From Prolixibacteraceae bacterium (GTDB lineage: Bacteria > Bacteroidota > Bacteroidia > Bacteroidales > Prolixibacteraceae), in contig WTWZ01000036.1 of the NCBI GenBank assembly GCA_009773765.1, positions 1 to 64,000 on the forward strand: a stretch of 64,000 nt of DNA, written 5' to 3'. Positions 49,126 through 58,538 of the stretch are shown here, piece after piece. The notes under the pieces were generated by a model. The model saw nothing but the letters and a program-made list of their open reading frames with translations. It did no database searches and was not told where the DNA came from. Made by a program: the position numbers and the translations under genes. The first letter of the stretch is position 1, and every line of letters begins with the position of its first letter.

Positions 49126-50280
49126 ATGAGGAAACGAATTGCCATTCTTGGCTCAACGGGTTCAATTGGCACACAGGCGCTCGAAGTAATTCAACAGAAT
49201 CCTGAAATCTTTGAAGTTGAAGTGATTACAGCGAACAATAACGTTGATATTCTGATTGCACAGGCAAAGAAATTTCAACCCAATACGGTAGTAATTGCCA
49301 ACCCTGATAACTACAAAACAGTTTCGGAAGCCTTAAAGAATGAACATATTAAAGTTTATGCCGGTACGGATGCGCTCAACCAGGTGGTACAAATGGGCCC
49401 CATTGATTTGGTGCTTACTGCAATGGTTGGCTACTCGGGTTTGATGCCTACGTACAACGCCATTAAAGCGGGTAAAAACATTGCGCTTGCCAATAAGGAA
49501 ACGATGGTGGTTGCAGGCGAAATAATTACAAAAGCAGCCCTTGAAAATAAAGTTGAGATTCTTCCGGTTGACTCTGAACATTCGGCAATTTTTCAATGTC
49601 TGGTTGGCGAATTTTTAAACCCGGTGGAAAAAATCTATCTTACCTGTTCAGGTGGCCCGTTCAGGGGCAAAACCGAAAAGGAACTTCAGTATGTTACCGT
49701 TGAAAATGCTTTGGCCCACCCCAATTGGGACATGGGCGCAAAAATCACCATCGACTCGGCAACATTGATGAACAAAGGTTTTGAGATGATTGAAGCCTGT
49801 TGGTTGTTTGGGCTTCTGCCGGCAAAAGTTGATGTTATCGTTCATCCGCAGTCGGTAATCCATTCCATCGTTCAGTTTGAGGATGGTTCGATGAAAGCAC
49901 AAATGGGTTTGCCTGATATGAAATTGCCCATTCAATATGCACTCGGATTTCCGTCCCGTATTAAAAACAGCTTCCCGCGCTTTAATTTCCTCGATTGCCC
50001 AACCCTCAGCTTTGAACCTCCAAATACAAATATTTTTCGTAACCTTGCACTCTCTTTTGAAGCCATGGGATCGGGAGGAAATATGCCTTGTATTTTAAAT
50101 GCTGCAAATGAGGTGGTTGTTGAATCATTTTTAAATAAAAAAATTTCATTTCTGCAAATGCCGGCGATTATTGAAAAAGCTATGCAGAAAGTTGAATATA
50201 TTGAAAAACCAACTTTGGACGATTTGATTCAGACCAATGCTGAAACGAGCAGGATAACAAAGTTGTTAACAGAAAACTAA
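49126..50280 (+). CDS. dxr: 1-deoxy-D-xylulose 5-phosphate reductoisomerase
   Basis: The 384-residue enzyme has the NADPH site GSTGSIGTQALEV at residues 9-21, the motif ANKETMVVAGEIIT, the metal-binding stretch PVDSEHSAIFQCL and SGGPFRGKT, and the flexible loop region HPNWDMGAKITIDSATLMNKG. It converts DXP to MEP in the non-mevalonate isoprenoid pathway. Length and motifs are normal. rseP follows after 20 bp. Confidence 0.96.
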   Translation: MRKRIAILGSTGSIGTQALEVIQQNPEIFEVEVITANNNVDILIAQAKKFQPNTVVIANPDNYKTVSEALKNEHIKVYAGTDALNQVVQMGPIDLVLTAMVGYSGLMPTYNAIKAGKNIALANKETMVVAGEIITKAALENKVEILPVDSEHSAIFQCLVGEFLNPVEKIYLTCSGGPFRGKTEKELQYVTVENALAHPNWDMGAKITIDSATLMNKGFEMIEACWLFGLLPAKVDVIVHPQSVIHSIVQFEDGSMKAQMGLPDMKLPIQYALGFPSRIKNSFPRFNFLDCPTLSFEPPNTNIFRNLALSFEAMGSGGNMPCILNAANEVVVESFLNKKISFLQMPAIIEKAMQKVEYIEKPTLDDLIQTNAETSRITKLLTEN

Positions 50281-50300
50281 AATAAGTATAGAAAATTTGC

Positions 50301-51638
50301 ATGGAGACGATAATAATAAAAACTGCACAGTTACTTTTAAGCCTTTCAATTCTGGTTGTATTGCACGAGTTGGGGCATTTTATGTTTGCCCGGTTATTTA
50401 AAACGCGGGTCGAAAAATTTTATCTTTTCTTTGACCCGTGGTTCTCATTGTTTAAAATAAAAAAGGGCGAAACTGAATATGGCATTGGTTGGTTGCCGTT
50501 GGGTGGTTACGTAAAAATTTCGGGAATGATTGACGAATCGATGGACAAGGAAGCCATGAAATTACCCCCGCAACCTCATGAATTCAGATCTAAACCGGCA
50601 TGGCAGCGGCTTTTGATAATGTTAGGCGGTGTTACAATGAATTTCATATTTGCCATTTTAATCTATATCGGAATTATGTTTGCCTGGGGAGAAACCTTTC
50701 TGCCTGCTTCAAATGTAAAATACGGAATTGCTGTTGATTCAATCGGGCAGGAAATTGGATTTATGAATGGGGATTTCATAATTTCCCTCGATAACAAACC
50801 CATCGAAAGTTTCACCGCAATTGTGCCCACAATAGTACTCGACCACGTGAAAACAGTTCAGGTTCAAAGAAATGGACAACTCACTGATGTTGAAATAAGT
50901 GACTCGGATATTGCGCTTCTGTTAAAAAGTAAGGTGGTAATGATTCCCCGTACGCCATTCGATATTAAAGCCGGAAAGGTTGAAAAAGGGTTGCCCGCTG
51001 AAATGGCGGGACTTCGGAAAGGAGATATTTTCAAAACAGTTGATGGGCAAACATTTGAATTTTACGACCAGTTTACCAGTTATCTTGCTGCAAAAAAGGG
51101 ACAAACTATTGATTTGGAAATTTTACGCGACGGGCAAAGTATAATAAAAAATATCAATGTTTCGGAGGAAGGGAAAATAGGTTTTTACGTGTCTTATAAC
51201 AACCCCGATATTTTTGAATATAAAACTGTAAAGTACGGTTTTTTTGAATCTTTCCCTGCCGGTATAAAAAAAGGCGTTCAAACTACCGGCGACTATCTGA
51301 AACAGTTTCGCCTGTTTTTCAAAAAAGAAGCCAAAGCTTACGAATCGCTCGGAGGTTTTGCAACCATCGGCAACATTTTTCCCGGAACCTGGGACTGGCA
51401 TTCATTTTGGAACATGACCGCTTTCATTTCAATAATCCTGGCAATCATGAACTTACTGCCAATACCTGCTCTTGATGGCGGACATGTAATGTTTTTAATG
51501 GGCGAAATGATTACCGGACGCAAACCGGGAGAGAAATTTCTGGAATATTCGCAAATTGCCGGAATGATTTTGCTGTTGGCATTAGTGCTTTATGCAAATG
51601 CCAACGACATAATAAAAATTATAAACGGGACATTCTAA
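50301..51638 (+). CDS. rseP: Site-2 intramembrane zinc protease RseP
   Basis: The 445-residue membrane protein has the HExxH zinc motif at His22-Glu-x-x-His26 (VVLHELGHFMFARL) in the first span, and the second ligand motif NLLPIPALDGGH near the C-terminus. PDZ regions lie between (VEKGLPAEMAGLRKGDIFKT) in duplicate. In other bacteria it cleaves anti-sigma factors and remnant signal peptides inside the membrane. Four to five spans are predicted. The gene is in the run dxr-rseP-tatA. Confidence 0.94.
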   Translation: METIIIKTAQLLLSLSILVVLHELGHFMFARLFKTRVEKFYLFFDPWFSLFKIKKGETEYGIGWLPLGGYVKISGMIDESMDKEAMKLPPQPHEFRSKPAWQRLLIMLGGVTMNFIFAILIYIGIMFAWGETFLPASNVKYGIAVDSIGQEIGFMNGDFIISLDNKPIESFTAIVPTIVLDHVKTVQVQRNGQLTDVEISDSDIALLLKSKVVMIPRTPFDIKAGKVEKGLPAEMAGLRKGDIFKTVDGQTFEFYDQFTSYLAAKKGQTIDLEILRDGQSIIKNINVSEEGKIGFYVSYNNPDIFEYKTVKYGFFESFPAGIKKGVQTTGDYLKQFRLFFKKEAKAYESLGGFATIGNIFPGTWDWHSFWNMTAFISIILAIMNLLPIPALDGGHVMFLMGEMITGRKPGEKFLEYSQIAGMILLLALVLYANANDIIKIINGTF

Positions 51639-51650
51639 TTAAAAAAATTC

Positions 51651-51658
51651 TATTTTTG
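51651..51658 (+). promoter_or_regulatory. -7 box of tatA
   Basis: TATTTTTG matches TAnnTTTG, 26 bp before the tatA ATG, so tatA probably has its own promoter within the run. Confidence 0.5.
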
Positions 51659-51684
51659 TTGTAAATCAATTATTATCTAATATC

Positions 51685-51885
51685 ATGAATTTATTTGTAA
51701 TCGCAGGTTTTATAGGACCACAGGAAATTATTATCATACTTATTATTGTTCTTTTACTTTTTGGAGGACGCAAAATTCCGGAGTTAATGAAAGGGCTTGG
51801 CAGAGGTATGAAAGAGTTTAAAAATGCCAGCAAAGCGGAGGATGACGAAGAAGGAAAGTCGAATCCTGAAAAAATTGACAGATAA
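51685..51885 (+). CDS. tatA: Twin-arginine translocase subunit TatA/E
   Basis: The 66-residue protein has one N-terminal membrane span ([18 protein letters not shown]), the hinge [14 protein letters not shown], an amphipathic helix and a charged tail. This is the TatA form that makes the pore for folded proteins. tatC is not in the window. A hairpin terminator follows 24 bp after the stop. Confidence 0.95.
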   Translation: MNLFVIAGFIGPQEIIIILIIVLLLFGGRKIPELMKGLGRGMKEFKNASKAEDDEEGKSNPEKIDR

Positions 51886-51908
51886 TTTTGAAATGAAATA
51901 TTGGAAAG

Positions 51909-51942
51909 TCCTGTATCTGAATTTTCAGGTACAGGATTTTTT
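51909..51942 (+). terminator. Rho-independent terminator after tatA
   Basis: TCCTGTA (51909-51915) pairs with TACAGGA (51930-51936), with further inner pairing of CTGA and TCAG, followed by six T. Confidence 0.8.
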
Positions 51943-51996
51943 ATGGTAAAGTTTTTGTAGCGTTTGCTACCACAAAAACTATAAAAATCAGAAATA

Positions 51997-53031
51997 ATGA
52001 AACGGAATGTAATCCATCTTGTTTTGGTAATTTTTGCCGTGCTTGTTTTTTATTCATGCTCCAACGAGCAGGTTTTACACCAGAATATTTCAGGAAAGGC
52101 AAACGAAATAATCATTGTAATTTCCGACGAATCGTGGGAAGGAAAACCTGGTGAATTGCTCAGGACCGTTCTGGGGCAGCAACATATTGCACTTCCCCAG
52201 AGTGAACCCATTTTCGATTTGATTAAAGTGCCACATGCCGGGTTTAAAAAAATCTTCAGGTCAACACGAAATATCATTCAAACTTCAATATCATCAAACG
52301 TGGAAACTCCGGGCGTATTTTTTAAAGACGATGTTTGGGCTTACCCACAGGCAACTGTGGAAATAAACGCAAAAAATGCCACACAGTTTGAAGAACTTTT
52401 CAATGAGAACAGCAAAAAAATCATTTCATATTTTCTTGCAGCAGAGAAAGAAAGGCTGACCATGAATTATCAAAAATATCATGAAAAACTTGTGTTTAAT
52501 GCGCTCAACGATAGTTTTGGGTTAACGGTTACTGTGCCCCCCGGATTTGCAATTGCACGCCAGAAGAAAGATTTTATCTGGGCCAGATATGAAACGCCAG
52601 AAATTTCGCAAGGCATGGTAGTTTATACCTTCCCATACATTTCCGATTCAACTTTTACCGAAAATTATCTGGTTGCAAAAACTGACAGTGTGCTTGAAAT
52701 AAACGTTCCCGGACCTACTGACGGAAGCTACATGGCAGTTGAAAAGCAATTCGGCCAGGTTTTAAACACATTTGAGCACAATAAAAATTACGCAGTTGAA
52801 ATGCGGGGTTTGTGGCGTTTGGAAAACGACTTTATGGGTGGCCCGTATGTTTTACTTGCCGAACTGGATGCTTCAAATCAACGCGTTGTGGTTGTGTTCG
52901 GTTATGTTTTTGCACCCAGCAAAGATAAACGGAACTTGTTGCAACAGGTTGAGGCGATGGTTTATTCGCTGAAAATGAATAATCAGGCCGAAAACGACAA
53001 AATCAACACCCAGATTAAAATGGGAAACTGA
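51997..53031 (+). CDS. DUF4837 family lipoprotein
   Basis: The 344-residue protein has a lipoprotein signal (lipobox FYSC, Cys21: VFAV..VFYSCSNEQVLHQ) and the DUF4837 pattern: GKANEIIIVISDESWEGKPG near the start, SEPIFDLIKVPHAGFKKIFR, LTVTVPPGFAIARQKKDFIW, and EMRGLWRLENDFMGGPYV near the end. The family is confined to Bacteroidota and has no known role. The tatA terminator separates it from the upstream run. Confidence 0.85.
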   Translation: MKRNVIHLVLVIFAVLVFYSCSNEQVLHQNISGKANEIIIVISDESWEGKPGELLRTVLGQQHIALPQSEPIFDLIKVPHAGFKKIFRSTRNIIQTSISSNVETPGVFFKDDVWAYPQATVEINAKNATQFEELFNENSKKIISYFLAAEKERLTMNYQKYHEKLVFNALNDSFGLTVTVPPGFAIARQKKDFIWARYETPEISQGMVVYTFPYISDSTFTENYLVAKTDSVLEINVPGPTDGSYMAVEKQFGQVLNTFEHNKNYAVEMRGLWRLENDFMGGPYVLLAELDASNQRVVVVFGYVFAPSKDKRNLLQQVEAMVYSLKMNNQAENDKINTQIKMGN

Positions 53032-53320
53032 GACAGTTTAGAGTTTAAAGTTCAGGGTTTAAAGTTTATAGGCCGAAGCAACTTGTTACAATTCAAATTC
53101 TGTTTTTTCTGCGCTAAAATCAAAGCATCTAAATGCCAGTTATTGCATTTGACCGTGCGATGGAAAAGATTAAAATAATTTTTTCAACTGCCCCTCGTTA
53201 CAAACTAGGGGTAGCGCGAAGATATATCCTCCTGATAATATTTTCATCAGGTAAGATTATATCGTTTCGTTTATTTTCTGTCATATAATATTTGTACGTG
53301 TTGATTTTACATCCAGATGA
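53032..53320. other. Intergenic region left of the insertion sequence
   Basis: About 290 bp without a gene. The first 45 bp contain GTTTAAAGTT twice (a short local repeat). CCCCT and AGGGG (near 53190-53215) could form a weak hairpin. Nothing else is supported. Confidence 0.4.
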
Positions 53321-54571
53321 AACTTAGTAACTGTTAAATAATAATCGATACATTTTAAGGATTTATTGTATAATTCCAATCACCTCTAAAAGGATTTTTT
53401 TCAATCTTGATTTTCTCAAATTCTTTGTCCAACACTTTGATGCCTTTTTTATATTGTTTTTGGTCAGAACTATCTTTTACAATTAGCCCTTTCTGAGTCC
53501 TGGTATTGGCTATAAGATTTACCACAACCTGCAAACTAACCAGTGGTTTTGCCCTCCAATTTTTAGTGATATGAGGGAAGTGACAAACACTTACCGACAG
53601 CCCCGTTTCTGTGGCAAATGCTTGTATCTCTTTTTTCCACAAACGGTTTCTTGACCCATTACTTCCTCCGCCATCAGCGGTGATTAAGATTTTTTTTGCA
53701 TTTGGATACTGTTCTTCGCCCATTTGCTGCCACCATGATCTTATGCTGTTTACAGCAAACTCTGCTGTATCCTTGCTAATACCAACGCTTACCCACCCCT
53801 GGTTTTGGGCAATATCATAAATTCCATACGGAACGGCTTTACCCAGCTCTTTATCAATGAAGTCATACACATTAACTTTTGGCGCCTCCCCAGCTAAACA
53901 CCATTCTGTCCCTTGATTTTTAAAATTGCCTATGTTCTCTTTTTTCTTGCAATCTACCGATATTACCGGTTCTTCTTCCGACATGAATGCCACGGCTGTT
54001 TCATTGATATATTCAAACTGTTCGTTTCGGTCAGTAACAGAACCACCCTCGTATGTTTTTCTATTAGCTTGCAAGCTAAAGCCAAGTGTTTTCAATAGTT
54101 CGCCAATAGTCACATAGCTGGCATTGTAGCCTTTTTCCTTGAGCGCATTCTCAATATGTCTTAAACTCTTGCTTGTCCACAACAGAGGTTTCATTGGGTC
54201 ACCACAAGTGTGTGGATTTACTATGGCTTCCAAGGCTTCCAGAAGCCCTTTTTGCTTTTGTTTATGTGGCTTGCGTCCTCCTCCCGGTTTTCTAATCCTA
54301 TCGAGCGCAGGCATTTTTGAGGATAGTTTGCTATGGCTTAATTCGGCAATACCTTTATCTATCCGAACCCTGCTCACACCCGAAAGGCTTGCTACCCGTT
54401 GCTTGCCACCACGCCCTAAACTTAAAGCTTCACTTCCTAAATAAACCCGAACTAATTGCTCATTTAAATGTGGTAAAATGGCTTCATACTTCTTTTGCAA
54501 AACAATATCTTCAATCATCTGAATATTTTTTTTTGCAAATGTACTATTTATTTCTTAACAATCACTCAGTT
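53321..54571 (-). mobile_element. ISAzo13-type insertion sequence
   Basis: The transposase gene is flanked by imperfect terminal inverted repeats. The 23-bp inner parts (53333-53355 and 54537-54559) match at 17 of 23 positions, and the match runs on outward to about 53321 and 54571 (26 of 35 in all). The element is about 1.25 kb. I could not find a clear target-site duplication. The right end cuts into a small antitoxin-like reading frame. Confidence 0.6.
53355..54518 (-). CDS. ISAzo13-family transposase with internal in-frame deletion
   Basis: The 387-residue protein has a helix-turn-helix N-terminus (LGRGGKQRVASLSGVSRVRI), then family blocks EEEPVISVDCKKKENIGNF (first catalytic Asp), GKAVPYGIYDIAQNQGW, ILITADGGGSNGSRNRLWKK (second Asp) and NWRAKPLVSLQVVVNLIA, ending RGDWNYTINP. 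After VCHFP (Pro315) the chain goes straight to HITKNWRAKP. The family block PGTSKWNKIEHRLFS, which carries the catalytic Glu, is absent, in frame. The protein is then probably inactive. Typical members are near 400 residues or longer. Confidence 0.82.
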   Translation of the reverse strand: MIEDIVLQKKYEAILPHLNEQLVRVYLGSEALSLGRGGKQRVASLSGVSRVRIDKGIAELSHSKLSSKMPALDRIRKPGGGRKPHKQKQKGLLEALEAIVNPHTCGDPMKPLLWTSKSLRHIENALKEKGYNASYVTIGELLKTLGFSLQANRKTYEGGSVTDRNEQFEYINETAVAFMSEEEPVISVDCKKKENIGNFKNQGTEWCLAGEAPKVNVYDFIDKELGKAVPYGIYDIAQNQGWVSVGISKDTAEFAVNSIRSWWQQMGEEQYPNAKKILITADGGGSNGSRNRLWKKEIQAFATETGLSVSVCHFPHITKNWRAKPLVSLQVVVNLIANTRTQKGLIVKDSSDQKQYKKGIKVLDKEFEKIKIEKNPFRGDWNYTINP

Positions 54572-54699
54572 AAAAAGAGTTTTTTGCTCCGCAGGCGTTT
54601 TAGTTCTTCCAAATCCTTTTGAATCTGCTCCCAATCTTTCAATGGTAACTGAACAGCATTTTTTTGTCCCCGTGTATTGGTAATGTATTGAATATTCAT
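54562..54699 (-). pseudogene. Antitoxin-like small reading frame cut by the IS
   Basis: From ATG at 54699 a 45-codon frame reads MNIQYITNTRGQKNAVQLPL followed by KDWEQIQKDLEELKRLRS. This resembles the N-terminus of type II antitoxins of Bacteroidota, which start with a beta-hairpin and a DWE-type helix and are about 70 residues long. The last codons and the TGA lie in the terminal repeat of the insertion sequence, so the gene seems truncated by it. No partner toxin is seen on the other side. Family assignment is from memory and weak. Confidence 0.4.
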
Positions 54700-54837
54700 C
54701 GTTTCAGCATTATTTTAATGTTTATCAAAATTAGTGAAATAGAATTTATGCACAAAGAATAAAAAAATAATACTTTTTCACTTTTGTAAGGAGGTGACAA
54801 ATTGTTTCCTGGGTGTAATTTTTTTAGTGACTTTTCA

Positions 54838-55590
54838 TCACACTGCTTTCAGGGTAAATGATATATTATACTCAAATAGTTTAACATCCTGAACCACAGA
54901 ACAAGCAATCTTTAAATCTTCAGAAATGTTTCTTGCGATTATAACACCTCTAACTTTTTGATTATGCATTGCAAGATTAGATTTTACCCAACCAACATAT
55001 CTTAATAATTGTCCGATTACCCTATCAGAGCCTTTTGAGACTTTTAATTCAATTACAACGAAACAATTATTTTTATCAACCGCCAGAATATCAATAAATC
55101 TTCCGCCTGCATTAAATTCAATCCCAGAAATTCCATCGCTTTTATATAGAACTAAACCCGGCTCAATTGTATGCAAATTCTTGCATAAAAAACTCAATAA
55201 GTCCTTTTCAAAAGCAAATTCCTGACCTGAATCATCTGTGTCTGATTCAATAAAATCCTCAGAATTAAGAACTTCATTTAACTTTTCACCTTTTTTATAT
55301 ATTGGGGTTGGATCATTTGCTTTATCATACAATCGTAAAGTTCCATCGTCAAGTTGAAAGAATAAATCATGCCTTCCATCTAAGGCAGGTGAATAATGGA
55401 ATCTTGTGGGATAATTTGTTGTCGCTTGCACAATGTGGTCGTACACAGTATTCTTTTTGATATTAGGATAATAAAGATGAAACCAATTTTTAATATCATC
55501 CTTCTGAATAATCTGATTTCTGCTAATATTATGTACCAAAATAAATTCCTTTAACAATTCGCGAGTTGGTTTGCTATAAATCTGTTTCAT
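54838..55590 (-). CDS. NucS-like (DUF91) PD-(D/E)XK endonuclease
   Basis: The 250-residue protein has an N-terminal helix-turn-helix-like domain (RNQIIQKDDIKNWFHLYYPN, about 20-75) and a C-terminal nuclease domain. The PD-(D/E)XK core is seen as Asp167 (GGRFIDILAVD), Glu181 and Lys183 (FVVIELKVSKG), and the helix QLLRYVGWVKSNLA typical for NucS/DUF91. Actinobacterial and archaeal NucS cut mismatched or branched DNA, but this short fused form is of the scattered accessory kind often near mobile DNA or defence genes. Here it sits beside an insertion sequence, alone. Role unknown. Confidence 0.75.
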   Translation of the reverse strand: MKQIYSKPTRELLKEFILVHNISRNQIIQKDDIKNWFHLYYPNIKKNTVYDHIVQATTNYPTRFHYSPALDGRHDLFFQLDDGTLRLYDKANDPTPIYKKGEKLNEVLNSEDFIESDTDDSGQEFAFEKDLLSFLCKNLHTIEPGLVLYKSDGISGIEFNAGGRFIDILAVDKNNCFVVIELKVSKGSDRVIGQLLRYVGWVKSNLAMHNQKVRGVIIARNISEDLKIACSVVQDVKLFEYNISFTLKAV

Positions 55591-55815
55591 ATTAAGAGAA
55601 TTACAGTTATTTTTTCACATTAGTCAAAATTAATCAATAATTTCTGCTATAACCAAAAATTCTTCAATAATTACTTCTTTGAAGATCATTGTATATATGC
55701 CAATTATTCAATACAATAAGAAACCAATTCTATAAATATTTTGAAATAATCAATATTAATATCATTCAAATGTGGTTAAGTTTGAAATTAACTTTCTGGA
55801 CCCCTGAAATGGGCT

Positions 55816-57252
55816 TTATTCCAAAACATCAGTCAAAACCACTCCATCTTTGTACTGATAATCTTCTCCGGAAGTATTAAAAATATCGACCAAAACCACA
55901 TAAACACCCAGCTTTTGGCGTTTTCCAGTCTGGTCTTCACCGTTCCAGGTAATTTTTCCGCTTGTTCCCAGAATTTCGTTGCTGGCGAGTTTCATCACAA
56001 ATCGGCCGACAGCATCGAAAATACTGATGTTGGCCACGTAGCCGGGTTTTTCAAGTTCATATTGAATCTGATATTCATCGTTATACCCATCGAAATTGGG
56101 TGAAAACGATTCGGGAGAAAATGTAATCTTTGGGTTTTGAATATCTTCAATTTTTGCCTGCGAGTTTTTGTATCCCGGTGTTCCGTAACCGGAAGTAGTA
56201 GAAGCAGAATGCCAGTTTTTTATATCGTTGGTATTTTGGGTGAACGAAATGCGTTCCAATGAAATTCCCTTTTCCTCGGCTAAAAGCAAGTGGTGCATTT
56301 TTTCGGTGTAAAAAAGTTCGTCGATTACCTGCATGTTTTCATCCAACAAAACCACGTAATCGAAATCGTTGTTGTACAACGGGAATTTCTCCATTTGTAA
56401 AAAACATTCCCTGCATTTAATTTCGAACCAGGGGAAAACGCCGCTTGTATCTTTGGTAAGCGCCAGATAGTTTTCAGGCAAAAGCATTTTTTTCTGAGTT
56501 GAAAGCGGATAAACCTGTGTTAACTCAAGTTTGCTGTCGCGCGATGCAAGGTATAACCGGTTGGTTGAGATTTCTTTTCCGGAATTATTATAAATTTCAA
56601 CGTAATCGCTACCTCCTGCAACCGGATTGAAAAGTATTTCGCTGATTAAAATATCTCCCGGTTCAATTGGTTCCAAAGGTTTTTCTTCAGCAATAACAAT
56701 TACTTCATCCAAAATTACTTTGTCGGCTGAATAATCGTTGGCCATCCGAACCACAATTTGAAGTTTTCCGCCAACCAAATCTTTTTGTCCTGCAATTGCC
56801 GAACCCCAGTTTCCACGGTTTTCAGCATTTGTTTCGAAAGGTATTTCTGCACTGTCATCCAGCTTATAGAATGCTTTTAAATATTTGAGGGCGATGTTGG
56901 CATTGCTTCCGGTTTCTGATGCACTCAGTTTTACATCAACTTTTATGTATTCTGCTATGCCAATTTTTGCCGAGCGCCAAACCACTTCGCCGGTTATATC
57001 AACCACTTCAAACCTTCCTCCCGAAGTTGCCACTGTTTTGGCATAATCGCCTGAATCAGTAAGTTTTACGCCATCATAATTTAAAGCCCAATTCGCAATC
57101 CCCGAAAAATCGGATTGAATTGTTCCGCTTTCACCGCCCCAGATTCCTTTGTTGGGAACAGTAAAACTTTCGCGCCACATTTCCTGCGCCTGCAGTGGGC
57201 CATTCAATATAAGACAAAAGAATATTAAGATTTTTGGTGAATTGCTAATCAT
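55816..57252 (-). CDS. Exported lamin-tail domain surface protein
   Basis: I start at the ATG ending at 57252 (478 aa), which gives the signal peptide ISNSPKILIFFCLILNGPLQAQ cut after the last Gln; a TTG at 57273 is less likely. An N-terminal jelly-roll-like part (about 25-190) is followed by a lamin-tail (LTD) domain (DILISEILFNPVAGGSDYVE onward, about 200-330) and a C-terminal FlgD/gliding-type Ig-like domain (ITFSPESFSPNFDGYNDEYQ, ISIFDAVGRFVMKLA, GVYVVLVDIF). It is a likely cell-surface or secreted protein of unknown role. Such C-terminal domains often serve secretion or anchoring in Bacteroidota. Confidence 0.75.
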   Translation of the reverse strand: MISNSPKILIFFCLILNGPLQAQEMWRESFTVPNKGIWGGESGTIQSDFSGIANWALNYDGVKLTDSGDYAKTVATSGGRFEVVDITGEVVWRSAKIGIAEYIKVDVKLSASETGSNANIALKYLKAFYKLDDSAEIPFETNAENRGNWGSAIAGQKDLVGGKLQIVVRMANDYSADKVILDEVIVIAEEKPLEPIEPGDILISEILFNPVAGGSDYVEIYNNSGKEISTNRLYLASRDSKLELTQVYPLSTQKKMLLPENYLALTKDTSGVFPWFEIKCRECFLQMEKFPLYNNDFDYVVLLDENMQVIDELFYTEKMHHLLLAEEKGISLERISFTQNTNDIKNWHSASTTSGYGTPGYKNSQAKIEDIQNPKITFSPESFSPNFDGYNDEYQIQYELEKPGYVANISIFDAVGRFVMKLASNEILGTSGKITWNGEDQTGKRQKLGVYVVLVDIFNTSGEDYQYKDGVVLTDVLE

Positions 57253-57278
57253 CACATTTACAATTAGAAGCAAAATAC

Positions 57279-57286
57279 TAACTTTG
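57279..57286 (+). promoter_or_regulatory. -7 box of asd
   Basis: TAACTTTG matches TAnnTTTG, 48 bp before the asd ATG and divergent from the lamin-tail gene. Confidence 0.5.
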
Positions 57287-57334
57287 AGCCGATTTAAAGA
57301 TAGCTATTACATAACATTTTAAAAAGATTTACGG

Positions 57335-58348
57335 ATGAAAGTTGCAGTTGTTGGGGCAAGCGGAGCAGTAGGACAGGAGTTCCTGCAGGTACTTGCTGAG
57401 CGGAATTTTCCGATGGATGAGTTGGTTTTGTTTGGTTCTGAAAGAAGCGCCGGAAAAGTGTATGATTTCAAAGGGAAAAAGCTGGTAGTGAAAGAATTAA
57501 AACATGGCGACGATTTTAAGGATATCGACATTGCTTTAACTTCGGCCGGTGCAGGAATATCAAAGGAATTTGCAACCACAATTACTAAACACGGCGCAAT
57601 TATGATCGATAATTCCAGCGCATTCCGTTACGATAACGATGTTCCGCTAGTGGTTCCCGAGGTAAATCCTGAAGATTCAAGAAACCGCCCACGTAATATT
57701 ATTGCAAACCCGAATTGTTCAACTATTCAAATGGTGGTAGCGCTAAAACCCATCGATAATCTTTCGAAAATCAAACGGGTCCGCGTAGCTACTTATCAGG
57801 CTGCAAGCGGCGCAGGAGCGCAGGGAATTGCCGAACTCGAAAACCAGGTAAAGGAAGTTGCCGAAGGAAAAACACCGACAATTTCGAAATTCCCATACCA
57901 GTTGGCCATGAATATCATTCCTCACATCGACGTTTTTCTTGATAACGATTACACCAAAGAGGAGATGAAAATGAACTGGGAAACCAAAAAAATTATGCAC
58001 ACCGATGCCGAAGTGAGCGCAACCTGTGTACGTATTCCGGTGGCCCGCGCCCACTCTGAAGCCATTTGGGTTGAAACCGAAAAACCACTTTCGATTGAAG
58101 CGGTAAAAGAAGCGTTCGCAAATGCCGAAGGCCTTACTGTGATTGATGTTCCGGCAGAAAAGAAATACCCGATGCCGTTGTTTGTGGCCGGAAAAGACGA
58201 TGTTTATGTTGGCCGCATCCGCAAAGATGTAACCGACCCAAACAGCCTCACTTTTTGGTGCGTTGGCGACCAAATCAAAAAAGGCGCCGCCCTGAATGCA
58301 GTGCAAATTGCGGAGTGGCTGATTGCCAACGGGGAAGTGAAAAAGTAA
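57335..58348 (+). CDS. asd: Aspartate-semialdehyde dehydrogenase
   Basis: The 337-residue enzyme has the NADP site [16 protein letters not shown], the catalytic Cys128 in [13 protein letters not shown], and the active-site segment [13 protein letters not shown] with the catalytic His. It reduces aspartyl phosphate to the semialdehyde for lysine, threonine, methionine and diaminopimelate. Length is normal. A strong terminator follows. Confidence 0.96.
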   Translation: MKVAVVGASGAVGQEFLQVLAERNFPMDELVLFGSERSAGKVYDFKGKKLVVKELKHGDDFKDIDIALTSAGAGISKEFATTITKHGAIMIDNSSAFRYDNDVPLVVPEVNPEDSRNRPRNIIANPNCSTIQMVVALKPIDNLSKIKRVRVATYQAASGAGAQGIAELENQVKEVAEGKTPTISKFPYQLAMNIIPHIDVFLDNDYTKEEMKMNWETKKIMHTDAEVSATCVRIPVARAHSEAIWVETEKPLSIEAVKEAFANAEGLTVIDVPAEKKYPMPLFVAGKDDVYVGRIRKDVTDPNSLTFWCVGDQIKKGAALNAVQIAEWLIANGEVKK

Positions 58349-58376
58349 AAAGGCTAAGTAGATTTTTTATATAATT

Positions 58377-58409
58377 AAAAAACCTGTGGGGCGAACTTAC
58401 AGGTTTTTT
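58377..58409 (+). terminator. Rho-independent terminator after asd
   Basis: AAAAAACCTGT (58377-58387) and ACAGGTTTTTT (58399-58409) form an 11-bp perfect stem with an 11-nt loop and a terminal T run. It can work on both strands. Confidence 0.85.
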
Positions 58410-58538
58410 AATTTGACAACTTTTAATTTTAAAAACAGTGTGTCTGGAGTGTTTCATAAATGTTTCTTTTCACATTTTTCACATTTTCAAGTTAAACTAT
58501 TGTTGTATTTTTTGATTTAATAGTCAAACAAATTTATA

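Noticed and set aside
53190-53215. CCCCT/AGGGG hairpin left of the IS
   Set aside because: Only five paired bases and no T run; too weak to call a terminator.
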